Below are positions 7,266 to 13,704 of a stretch of 39,819 bases of DNA, in pieces (position 1 is the stretch's first letter; each line of letters opens with the position of its first letter). The stretch spans positions 1 to 39,819 of the IMG/VR virus record IMGVR_UViG_3300030333_003696. The stretch is one strand, 5' to 3'. Source of the stretch: a virus. Position numbers and translations under genes: made by a program. The notes beneath the pieces were generated by a model. That model was not told the DNA's origin. It saw nothing but the letters and a program-made list of their open reading frames with translations, and did not search any database.

Positions 7266-8206
7266 AGTTACTAATCAACGCAGGTACCGCATTTTCAGCA
7301 AGTTCGCCATTCCACTACACTTTATGTTGGGATAATCGATATGCACACACTGGACACTGTAAGGAGCATCAATATTTGCGTGGATTGGAAGAAGGACGTG
7401 AAATGTGCATAGATCCGACAATGACAAGTGGTCAATACTCAGATAAGAGAATAAACAGATTATTATCGGGTCAAACAAATAAACCAACAATATTAAACGC
7501 AGATTCTCCATATGTCAAGAATCTTTGGACGCAAGACGAGATAAACGAGTTTTTTCACTCAGAATTGCATATTGACAAATATATTCGGTATTATCGTAAA
7601 CATTGGGAAAATATCAAACAAGATTACCAATCAGTCGCTGATTTCTCAAATCAGAACGGATTATTGACAAAAGAGTTCCTACTGACAATAAAAGATCAGA
7701 TATTGGAATATTTCGATGTCAAGGTCACTATTATTGCTCGTGATCCAGTAAATCGGGCATTTTCGCAATATAACCGATATGTAAAGAAAAACCCAAATCA
7801 TTCTATAGATTTTATCGATTGGGACACTTTTCCCAACTATTCAAAAATATATAAAACCCATGCATCTATTTGGGGGAAAGAAAATGTAAGATTGGTTGTA
7901 ATGGAAGAATTAGACAACCCTGCGACTCAAAAAGAGGAATTGTCGCATTTGTCAGATTTTTTAGGTTATGATATAGTCAAAGTCCATGAAAACGTTTACT
8001 ACCCGAATATGCGATCCAATTACCCAAAACACAAATACTTACGAGATCAATACACAGATAATCACGATTTAGATCAAATCATGTATGAATTGTGTGTACA
8101 GAAAAGAAAAGATATATACAGAGACTTCCAAAATACTTTTGGATACATACCAACAGAATGGGGTAATTATGAGACGAATATGGCAGTGGATAAAAGGCGA
8201 ATATAA
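7253..8206 (+). CDS. Sulfotransferase-like protein (family copy F)
   Basis: A 317-residue copy. It shows the 5' loop NAGTAFSASSP (9-19), YAHTGHCKEHQYL (30-42), VADFSNQN (128-135), the 3'-phosphate motif RDPVNRAFS (163-171) and NVYYPNMRSNYP...LRDQY near the C-terminus. Relative to copy D it has roughly 30 extra residues between the HTG block and the ADFSN block, so the acceptor-side region is variable. The C-terminus ends with a basic tail. The last 38 bases are shared in another frame with the 30-residue microprotein gene. It is part of the tandem run that begins at 5602. Confidence 0.7.
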   Translation: MANIKLLINAGTAFSASSPFHYTLCWDNRYAHTGHCKEHQYLRGLEEGREMCIDPTMTSGQYSDKRINRLLSGQTNKPTILNADSPYVKNLWTQDEINEFFHSELHIDKYIRYYRKHWENIKQDYQSVADFSNQNGLLTKEFLLTIKDQILEYFDVKVTIIARDPVNRAFSQYNRYVKKNPNHSIDFIDWDTFPNYSKIYKTHASIWGKENVRLVVMEELDNPATQKEELSHLSDFLGYDIVKVHENVYYPNMRSNYPKHKYLRDQYTDNHDLDQIMYELCVQKRKDIYRDFQNTFGYIPTEWGNYETNMAVDKRRI

Positions 8207-8261
8207 ATTATGGAAACTTCGTCGTCAAGATCCTTACATCTACGAGGACGATGACGAGTAA
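8169..8261 (+). CDS. 30-residue microprotein, basic head and acidic tail
   Basis: An overlooked small frame of 30 codons. It starts with ATG at 8169, preceded by GGGGT, and ends with TAA at 8259-8261. The peptide has a basic, Trp-rich first half (MRRIWQWIKGEYKLWKLRR) and an acidic end (YIYEDDDE). It overlaps the preceding sulfotransferase-like gene by 38 bases and the next by 11 bases, bridging the only sizeable gap in the tandem run. The strongly non-random composition and tight fit argue for a real gene. Function unknown; an amphipathic membrane or protein-binding peptide is possible. It resembles in style, not in sequence, the 50-residue protein at 35867. Confidence 0.55.
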   Translation: MRRIWQWIKGEYKLWKLRRQDPYIYEDDDE

Positions 8262-9228
8262 ACCTCAACTCCTTCTTTTTGGAGGGTGGGGTCATTCTGC
8301 TTCTACACCGTTTTATTATACCCTTGGATTAGATAATAAGTATTGTCACGCAGGTCATAAGAAAGAAACAGGGTATCTAAATGAACTTGAGAACTATGAG
8401 TTCTTGGGTAGAGAAATGTGGGGAAGTGTTAGTGACCCATATGAAAGATTGATGACGACCAAGAAACCTCGTTGGGAGGTGCCTGAGGTGCTCTCTCGTC
8501 AATCAAAGTACAATAAGCATAGCGAAGAGTTTATACGTGACTGGGTGGCACCACCACCTAGTATAGAGAAGTATATTGATTATATGCTCATACATTATGA
8601 AAATATCAAAGATGACTACCAAGCAGTCGCAGACTTTGCGAATGCTACAGGATGGTTGCGAGAGCCATTCTTGGACAAGTACGCACCGATACTCAATGCT
8701 GTATTTGATATAAAGTGTATATTCATGTGTAGAGATCCTGTATACAGATCATATTCAGATTTCAGTGCGAAGTTTACATGTAATGATCCTAGTGGTAAAC
8801 TATTAAAAGAAGGACAACTATATCCAGACATGCCACTTGAGAAACAGTATGACTCAATACATGAGATGTTCAAAGGTGAACTGGATAAGAGTTGCACCAG
8901 ATTTTATGTGGACTTTTATGTCAAGTTCAAGAAGTATTTTAATACTATGCAATTAGTCATGGAGGAGTTTTGGGAACCTGATCTGCGTGACAGTCAATTA
9001 CAGAAGTTATCTAATTTTTTAGGATATCCCATTACAAAAATACATGATAATGTATTCTGGCCACCTACTACAGAGAAGTATGAACATCTCATGGATCAAT
9101 GGGGGGCAGTAGAAGACCCCATAACAGAAGACTTATATCAATATGGTAAGAACCTTTTGTTCCCCGTATATAAACAATGGAAAGATGAGTTTGGAGTACT
9201 ACCTGATGCTTGGGGGAAATACGTATGA
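8251..9228 (+). CDS. Sulfotransferase-like protein (family copy G)
   Basis: A 325-residue copy and the last of the family. The 5' loop region is GGWGHSASTP (11-20), followed by YCHAGHKKETGYL (31-43), VADFANATG (127-135), the 3'-phosphate motif RDPVYRSYS (161-169) and a shortened C-terminal block NVFWPPTTEKYEHLMDQW. The CHxGHxKETGYL block matches copy A best, so A and G may be closest relatives. About 55 residues are inserted between the HTG-type block and the central block. GAGGA lies two bases before the ATG. Its stop overlaps the next gene's start (ATGA). Acceptor unknown. Confidence 0.7.
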   Translation: MTSKPQLLLFGGWGHSASTPFYYTLGLDNKYCHAGHKKETGYLNELENYEFLGREMWGSVSDPYERLMTTKKPRWEVPEVLSRQSKYNKHSEEFIRDWVAPPPSIEKYIDYMLIHYENIKDDYQAVADFANATGWLREPFLDKYAPILNAVFDIKCIFMCRDPVYRSYSDFSAKFTCNDPSGKLLKEGQLYPDMPLEKQYDSIHEMFKGELDKSCTRFYVDFYVKFKKYFNTMQLVMEEFWEPDLRDSQLQKLSNFLGYPITKIHDNVFWPPTTEKYEHLMDQWGAVEDPITEDLYQYGKNLLFPVYKQWKDEFGVLPDAWGKYV

Positions 9229-10274
9229 TCAATTACTGGGCGATACCAAATATGGGTAAGATGCACATGATGCAACTTATTGAAATCAATGAAAAGACAT
9301 ATACAAAAATAAAACACCCATATTACTTTTACAAACAATGGCACGACCCTAATAATTACAAGAAAAGAATAGAAAAAACATTTGTGCTTAGAAAGGGACA
9401 ATCAATAATAGAGACACCAATAAAAACTAAAACGACATTTGGACAGGTGTCTGATACTGTAGCACCTGAACTTCACCCGTTTTTGAAAGATGTTCAAAAA
9501 AGTTCTATCGACAACACTAAACTATTTTCTAATACAAGTGAAGTAGGTGGTGACATGATGTCGTCATACTTTGGTGGTGTGAATGAGAGGAAACCTCCTG
9601 ATGACTTCATGAAAGATAAAGACCCTGTTGAAGTGTTTTTTACTGACAAGTGGTTCAAAGAGTTACAAAAGCATTTCCCAGTATCACCCTCTGGAAACTA
9701 TCTTGGCACGTTTTTAGAACCTTACCTCAAAACTAACCCTCAACTTACAAGGACGATTGTAGATGATTTATTAGATGTTGATATTATTTTTGATCCTTTC
9801 TCTCTCATGGGAAAATACATGCTTGGTTATATGAAAGGAGTAGAAGAGGAGAAAACTGAACTTGAGTTATATGTGTGTAAATTTTATCAATCAAGAAAAA
9901 ATGTCATACCATACAAAGAAGATCTAGTTGATTGTTTTGCAAGTAAACTCAAGAGATATCAAAAGGGAGATCTTATAGCAAAGTATAGAAGAGATAAAAG
10001 ACTTGTGTGGCAACAACTTGACCTTGTGGTAAAAAATCTAAGAAGAATTGAAAAATACCTACAAGACGCTGACATAGAAATAGTATATTTCAATATGGAT
10101 AGAGATGACTATAAAGAGGTCTTTGGGTTCGAGAAGAATGAATTACCACGAGATGCCACACATCCAGGCGATTATCCCGAACGAAAAGTATATGAGTCAA
10201 TTGCCAAGGAATATGTTACACTTAGAAATATGAAAGATATGAGGAGGCGAAACAGATTACGTGATTGGATTTAG
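9225..10274 (+). CDS. Unrecognised protein, island-associated
   Basis: A 349-residue protein that I do not recognise. The frame can be read from a TTG at 9210, but ATG 9225 is preferred: it sits in an ATGA junction and has GGGGGA about eight bases upstream. The protein is soluble, Lys/Asp/Glu-rich and lacks a P-loop, a GxGxxG motif or membrane segments. Visible features are a proline-rich YFGGVNERKPPDDF segment near 115, a hydrophobic DVDIIFDPFSLMGKYMLGYM segment near 180-200, and a very basic C-terminus. It sits between the last sulfotransferase-like gene and the carbamoyltransferase and overlaps the latter by 14 bases, so it probably belongs to the same pathway. Confidence 0.6.
   Translation: MINYWAIPNMGKMHMMQLIEINEKTYTKIKHPYYFYKQWHDPNNYKKRIEKTFVLRKGQSIIETPIKTKTTFGQVSDTVAPELHPFLKDVQKSSIDNTKLFSNTSEVGGDMMSSYFGGVNERKPPDDFMKDKDPVEVFFTDKWFKELQKHFPVSPSGNYLGTFLEPYLKTNPQLTRTIVDDLLDVDIIFDPFSLMGKYMLGYMKGVEEEKTELELYVCKFYQSRKNVIPYKEDLVDCFASKLKRYQKGDLIAKYRRDKRLVWQQLDLVVKNLRRIEKYLQDADIEIVYFNMDRDDYKEVFGFEKNELPRDATHPGDYPERKVYESIAKEYVTLRNMKDMRRRNRLRDWI
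10241..10247 (+). promoter_or_regulatory. Strong Shine-Dalgarno site of the carbamoyltransferase gene
   Basis: GAGGAGG is the clearest ribosome-binding site seen in the window. It supports the GTG start at 10261, which is otherwise inside the end of the upstream gene. The spacing of 13 bases is longer than usual, and no other in-frame start codon lies between. Most neighbouring genes rely on overlapping stop/start codons without such a site. Confidence 0.5.
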
Positions 10275-11637
10275 TGAAGGGTTTCATGACGCTGCAGTTG
10301 CTGTAGTCAATGATGGAAAGATTTGTTATGCTACTCACTCAGAAAGATATTCTAAAAGAAAGCATGATAAACATCTTGACATTACTGCTGCGTCTACAGC
10401 ACAACTTTTATGTAAAGATGGTAAGATAGCGTTCTATGAGAGACCATGGTTGAAAAGGACTAGACAGTTCTTTGCAGGTCAGAAAGCATGGTATAGACCA
10501 AGGCATCTATCACTCAAACCCACAGAGTATCATAGTCACCATAAGTCTCACGCAGCAGCAGCGTTCCAGACATCACCATTTGATGAAGCAGCGATAGTTG
10601 TTGTTGATAGTATAGGAGAGTGGGATTGTACATCTATATGGACTGCTGAGTATAAGCAAGGTCACGCTTGCTACAAGAAGAGATGGTCGCAGTGGTATCC
10701 GCAATCTATAGGTTTATGGTACTCTGCACTTACTAAGTGGGCGGGATTGCGTCCATTGGATGAGGAATACATCTTTATGGGTATGGCAGCGTACGGTCAT
10801 CCTGTGAATATGAATGTGGTTGAGAGACAGTTACACAGAAATAATCATAAAGGTGCGAGAATAGGTAACTATAAGAAAGAAGACATCGCAAAGAGTGCAG
10901 AGAGAATACTACAGTTAGAACTCAATACCATATTCGATAGAGCATCACAGTATAGTAAGCATATATGCTATGGGGGTGGTGTTGCCCTCAACTGTGTCGT
11001 AAACACTGGACTAAGGGAAATGTATAACCTATGGATTATGCCTTGTCCTGGTGACGCAGGGGGTGCTCTGGGTGCAGCATGTCTTGCCTATGGTAAGAAG
11101 GTTGCATTTAGTCCATACTTAGGATATAATATACAGAAGTTCTGTGATCCAAGGAGAGTTGTTGATGCACTCCTCGAAAAAAGAGTCGTGGGGGTTGCAA
11201 ATGGCCGTGCTGAGTTTGGTCCTCGTGCTTTGGGTAATAGAAGTCTATTGGCGGATCCGAGAGAAGCAAGCACTAAAGACTTAGTAAACGAAATCAAGAA
11301 AAGAGATAAGTTCAGACCTTTTGCACCTGCTGTATTGGAAGAACATGCACAGGATTATTTTGATATGCCAAAACAATCAAGGTATATGTCATATGTTTAT
11401 AAATGTAAGCAACCAAGGGCGATACCTGCCTGTATACACGTTGATAACAGTGCAAGGGTACAAACAGTCCCAGAGGATTCAGAAAGCATTCTAAGACCAA
11501 TACTAGAGTGTTGGTATAAACGCACTGGTTGTCCTGTGTTGTTGAATACATCCTTGAATATCAAGGGTAAACCTATGGTAAATACGATAGGAGACGCAAA
11601 ACTATTTGAAATGAAGTATGATGTCACTGTGTTTTAG
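10261..11637 (+). CDS. Carbamoyltransferase, NodU/CmcH/TobZ type
   Basis: A 458-residue O-carbamoyltransferase that would move the carbamoyl group of carbamoyl phosphate, via carbamoyl-adenylate, to a hydroxyl of a sugar or small molecule. The N-terminal Kae1-like domain carries GFHDAAVAVV, the metal-binding HHKSHA (93-98), VVDSIGEWD and the nucleotide-binding PGDAGGALGAA. The C-terminal domain has NGRAEFGPRALGNRSLLADP (314-333), KFRPFAPAVL and GCPVLLNTSLNIKGKP, all hallmarks of the family. It is shorter than the roughly 550-600 residues of many relatives but both domains are present. Start is GTG. Its end overlaps the third SGNH-like gene. Relatives decorate Nod factors, antibiotics and some polysaccharides. 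Confidence 0.9.
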   Translation: MIGFSEGFHDAAVAVVNDGKICYATHSERYSKRKHDKHLDITAASTAQLLCKDGKIAFYERPWLKRTRQFFAGQKAWYRPRHLSLKPTEYHSHHKSHAAAAFQTSPFDEAAIVVVDSIGEWDCTSIWTAEYKQGHACYKKRWSQWYPQSIGLWYSALTKWAGLRPLDEEYIFMGMAAYGHPVNMNVVERQLHRNNHKGARIGNYKKEDIAKSAERILQLELNTIFDRASQYSKHICYGGGVALNCVVNTGLREMYNLWIMPCPGDAGGALGAACLAYGKKVAFSPYLGYNIQKFCDPRRVVDALLEKRVVGVANGRAEFGPRALGNRSLLADPREASTKDLVNEIKKRDKFRPFAPAVLEEHAQDYFDMPKQSRYMSYVYKCKQPRAIPACIHVDNSARVQTVPEDSESILRPILECWYKRTGCPVLLNTSLNIKGKPMVNTIGDAKLFEMKYDVTVF

Positions 11638-12262
11638 TGGTTGTAGTATCACATGGGGTGATGAACTACAGAATAGATTGACTGAGAGATTCAGTCACGT
11701 TGTATCCAAACATTATGGATGCCGATGTGTAAATCTTGGTGAGAGGGGATCAAGTAACGACTCAATAGTGCGTAGAACTATATCTTACCTACAGAACAAT
11801 AAAGCTGACGTGGTGGTGATGCAGTTTACTGTGGTGCAGAGAATAGAATATTTTACGCAGTCGGCAGAAGTTGAGGGGTGGACTCCGCAGAAATTAGATA
11901 ATCAGAGTAAAAGAAATTACTATAAGTTGATGTACAATGATATAGTTGGATGTGAGAACTTATGGAAGAATATATTTTTATTTGATTCATACTGTAAGAG
12001 TGTAGGACAGAAGTACGTTTCTATTATTGCAGATCATTATGAACAGACTTTGGGTAAACCAAGAAGATATTATAAAAACGAAAAAGGGTACTGGAGGAGT
12101 TTATGTAAAGATTATGAACCACTTCTCATGCATAGACAACTTTTAGGTGAACTTGATGTGAGTCCTGATCACTACTCAATGAGAGAAAAAGGTGGACATC
12201 CAACCGCTAAAGCACACAAACTTATTGGAAATAAAATCATTGAGTTGATAGACGCTATATAA
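11618..12262 (+). CDS. SGNH-hydrolase-like protein 3
   Basis: A 214-residue SGNH-type protein. Block I is SGCSITWGDEL (7-17), the glycine block is GERGSSNDSIV, a core strand is VVVMQFTV, and the last block is GGHPTAKAHKLIG. As in the other two copies, the Asp three residues before the final His is lacking. Translation could start at either of two adjacent ATGs, 11618 or 11621; both lie inside the end of the carbamoyltransferase gene (17-20 base overlap). This repeats the pattern at 1556 and 4150, where an SGNH-like gene is coupled to a group-transfer or oxidising enzyme. Possible esterase or acyltransferase acting on the same product. Confidence 0.62.
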   Translation: MMSLCFSGCSITWGDELQNRLTERFSHVVSKHYGCRCVNLGERGSSNDSIVRRTISYLQNNKADVVVMQFTVVQRIEYFTQSAEVEGWTPQKLDNQSKRNYYKLMYNDIVGCENLWKNIFLFDSYCKSVGQKYVSIIADHYEQTLGKPRRYYKNEKGYWRSLCKDYEPLLMHRQLLGELDVSPDHYSMREKGGHPTAKAHKLIGNKIIELIDAI

Positions 12263-12273
12263 AGTGTTATAAT
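12245..12273 (+). promoter_or_regulatory. Sigma-70-type promoter before the glycosyltransferase gene
   Basis: TTGATA (12245-12250) and TATAAT (12268-12273) are separated by exactly 17 bases, one mismatch from full consensus. Transcription would start near 12280, about 15 bases before the ATG at 12295, and the intrinsic terminator at 13234 would end it. The promoter begins inside the end of the third SGNH-like gene. It suggests host-RNA-polymerase (early or middle) expression of a two-gene unit. Confidence 0.65.
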
Positions 12274-12294
12274 GATTATGACTGAACTGTAATT

Positions 12295-13047
12295 ATGGCA
12301 AAAGGATTCAAGGTGGTTTCAAAATCACCTAATGCAGAAGAAAAATCTTTTGATATTGAAAAGGCAAAAGAACTTCTGAAAGGTAAAAGTATTGTATTTT
12401 GTTTACCTGGTAGAGGAGTATCATACATCTTTCTAAAGAATTTTGTATCACTCTGTTTTGAGTTGGTACAGAACGGAGCAAATATACAGATAGCACAAGA
12501 CTACAGTTCTATGGTGAACTTTGCTAGATGTAAGGTTCTGGGTGCAAATGTGTTGCGAGGACCTGATCAATTACCTTGGGATGGTAAATTGAATTATGAT
12601 TATCAATTATGGATTGATAGCGATATAGTTTTTAGTAATGAAGCATTCTATAGAGTTCTTGCTTTAGATAAAGACATTGCAGGTGGATGGTACGCTACAG
12701 AAGATGGTAGAACAACTTCTTGTGCCCATTGGTTAGAAGAAGATGATTTCAAAGAAAACGGTGGAGTCATGAATCATGAGATGGTTGATGGTATAGTAAA
12801 ACGTCGTAAACCATTCACTGTTGATTATTCTGGTTTTGGTTGGTTGCTAATCAAGAAGGGTGTATTTGAACATAAAGAGATGACTTATCCATGGTTCGCT
12901 CCTCAGATGCAAGTATTTGACTCTGGTGAAGTACAAGATATGTGTGGGGAAGACGTATCATTCTGTTTAGATGCAATCAAAGCAGGGTTTGAAATTTGGA
13001 TTGATCCACAATGTAGAGTAGGGCATGAGAAAACTAGAATAATATAG
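12295..13047 (+). CDS. GT-A glycosyltransferase-like protein
   Basis: A 250-residue protein with the layout of a GT-A (Anp1/GT2-like) nucleotide-sugar glycosyltransferase. LPGRGVSYIF (about 39-48) resembles the N-terminal nucleotide-binding strand. WIDSDIVF holds the DxD-type metal motif (Asp108-Ser-Asp110), FGWLLIKK a core strand and GEDVSFCLDAIKAGFEIW (218-235) the acidic motif and following helix. CRVGHEK at the C-terminus may give the last metal-binding His. It would transfer a sugar to an unknown acceptor. It is the first gene of a two-gene unit with its own promoter, between the modification island and the baseplate genes, so both a DNA/virion and a cell-envelope acceptor are conceivable. 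No signal peptide. Confidence 0.72.
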   Translation: MAKGFKVVSKSPNAEEKSFDIEKAKELLKGKSIVFCLPGRGVSYIFLKNFVSLCFELVQNGANIQIAQDYSSMVNFARCKVLGANVLRGPDQLPWDGKLNYDYQLWIDSDIVFSNEAFYRVLALDKDIAGGWYATEDGRTTSCAHWLEEDDFKENGGVMNHEMVDGIVKRRKPFTVDYSGFGWLLIKKGVFEHKEMTYPWFAPQMQVFDSGEVQDMCGEDVSFCLDAIKAGFEIWIDPQCRVGHEKTRII

Positions 13048-13056
13048 ATACAGCGT

Positions 13057-13245
13057 ATGCAACTTATAAATGATATGGAATTGTATGACATATACATCAA
13101 AGGGTCACTAGAGTTCAAATCGATTACTGAAGAAGAAATGGAGGAAAAAATACAAGAACTGGCAGAGGATTATTACAAAGAAGGGTTCCCTCACCCTGAC
13201 GAAATAGAGGTTAGATACCTCGGACATGAAGACGACCCTCAATGA
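13057..13245 (+). CDS. Small acidic hypothetical protein
   Basis: A 62-residue acidic protein. A second in-frame ATG at 13075 would give 56 residues beginning MELYDIYIKGSLEF; neither start has a clear ribosome-binding site, so the start is uncertain. The middle (about 24-40, ITEEEMEEKIQELAEDYY) should be a charged helix, followed by GFPHPDEIEVRYLG, a likely strand. It reads as a compact helix-strand protein of the sort common in T4-like cyanophages, with no known function. Its stop codon lies within the stem of the downstream terminator. It follows the glycosyltransferase-like gene by 9 bases. Confidence 0.65.
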   Translation: MQLINDMELYDIYIKGSLEFKSITEEEMEEKIQELAEDYYKEGFPHPDEIEVRYLGHEDDPQ

Positions 13246-13258
13246 GGGTCTTTTTTTT
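13234..13258 (+). terminator. Rho-independent terminator
   Basis: A perfect 7-base-pair hairpin (GACCCTC at 13234-13240, loop AAT, GAGGGTC at 13244-13250) is followed at once by eight T residues (13251-13258). It would stop the sigma-70 transcript begun near 12280. On the minus strand there is no T-run, so it acts in one direction only. It marks the boundary before the late baseplate operon. Confidence 0.9.
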
Positions 13259-13260
13259 GC

Positions 13261-13278
13261 TCTAAATAATGATAAATA
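13261..13278 (+). promoter_or_regulatory. T4-type late promoter(s) before gene 25
   Basis: GATAAATA (13271-13278) matches the NATAAATA late-promoter core described for T4-like cyanophages (TATAAATA in T4). It lies 21 bases before the GTG start of gene 25 and directly after the terminator. A related TCTAAATA (13261-13268) sits just upstream. Late transcription by the phage sigma factor (gp55 type) is expected to begin here and read through the baseplate genes. Confidence 0.6.
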
Positions 13279-13299
13279 TACCCAGACTATAAAGATCTA

Positions 13300-13704
13300 G
13301 TGCCCGCACAGACTTTTTCGCAAGGATTCAAAGATATTTCTTTATCCTTTAAAAAACATCCAGTTACAGATGACATCTTAGTTTTGAAAAACGAGGATGC
13401 CATCAAACGCTCTGTGCAAAATTTAGTTCGTATACAATTAGGTGAAGTTTTCTTCAATAGATTGGTAGGTACAAGAATTACTGGTTCTCTTTTTGAACTA
13501 GCGACATCTAATTATGTTGATCCAATAAAGTCGGAAATAAGCACAACAATAGAAAACTTTGAACCAAGAGTTAGATTGACTGATGTCAGATTTGAGTCTA
13601 CACCAGACGAAAATGCAATTGATATTCAAATAGACTATGACATAAAGGGTTTATCTGCACCAGGTCAAACAATAAACTTTGTTCTCGAACCAACTAGGTT
13701 ATAA
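13300..13704 (+). CDS. gp25: Baseplate wedge subunit / sheath initiator gp25
   Basis: A 134-residue protein, matching T4 gp25 (132 residues) in length, position and motif. Gp25 has a lysozyme-like fold and sits in the baseplate wedge, where it helps hold gp6 and nucleates the tail sheath. The diagnostic EPR motif is at residues 88-90 within NFEPRVRLTDV. VRIQLGEVFFNRLVGTRI in the first half is also typical. Translation starts with GTG at 13300, 21 bases after the late-promoter core. The stop overlaps gene 6 by one base (TAATG), as in a tightly coupled operon. Confidence 0.93.
   Translation: MPAQTFSQGFKDISLSFKKHPVTDDILVLKNEDAIKRSVQNLVRIQLGEVFFNRLVGTRITGSLFELATSNYVDPIKSEISTTIENFEPRVRLTDVRFESTPDENAIDIQIDYDIKGLSAPGQTINFVLEPTRL

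Noticed and set aside
8191-8206. TATAAATT as a late promoter before sulfotransferase copy G
   Set aside because: It lacks the final A of the core and lies within two overlapping coding frames, so chance is the simpler explanation.
11088-11627. Three minus-strand frames within the carbamoyltransferase gene
   Set aside because: They are shadows of a strongly conserved coding frame; none has a recognisable motif.
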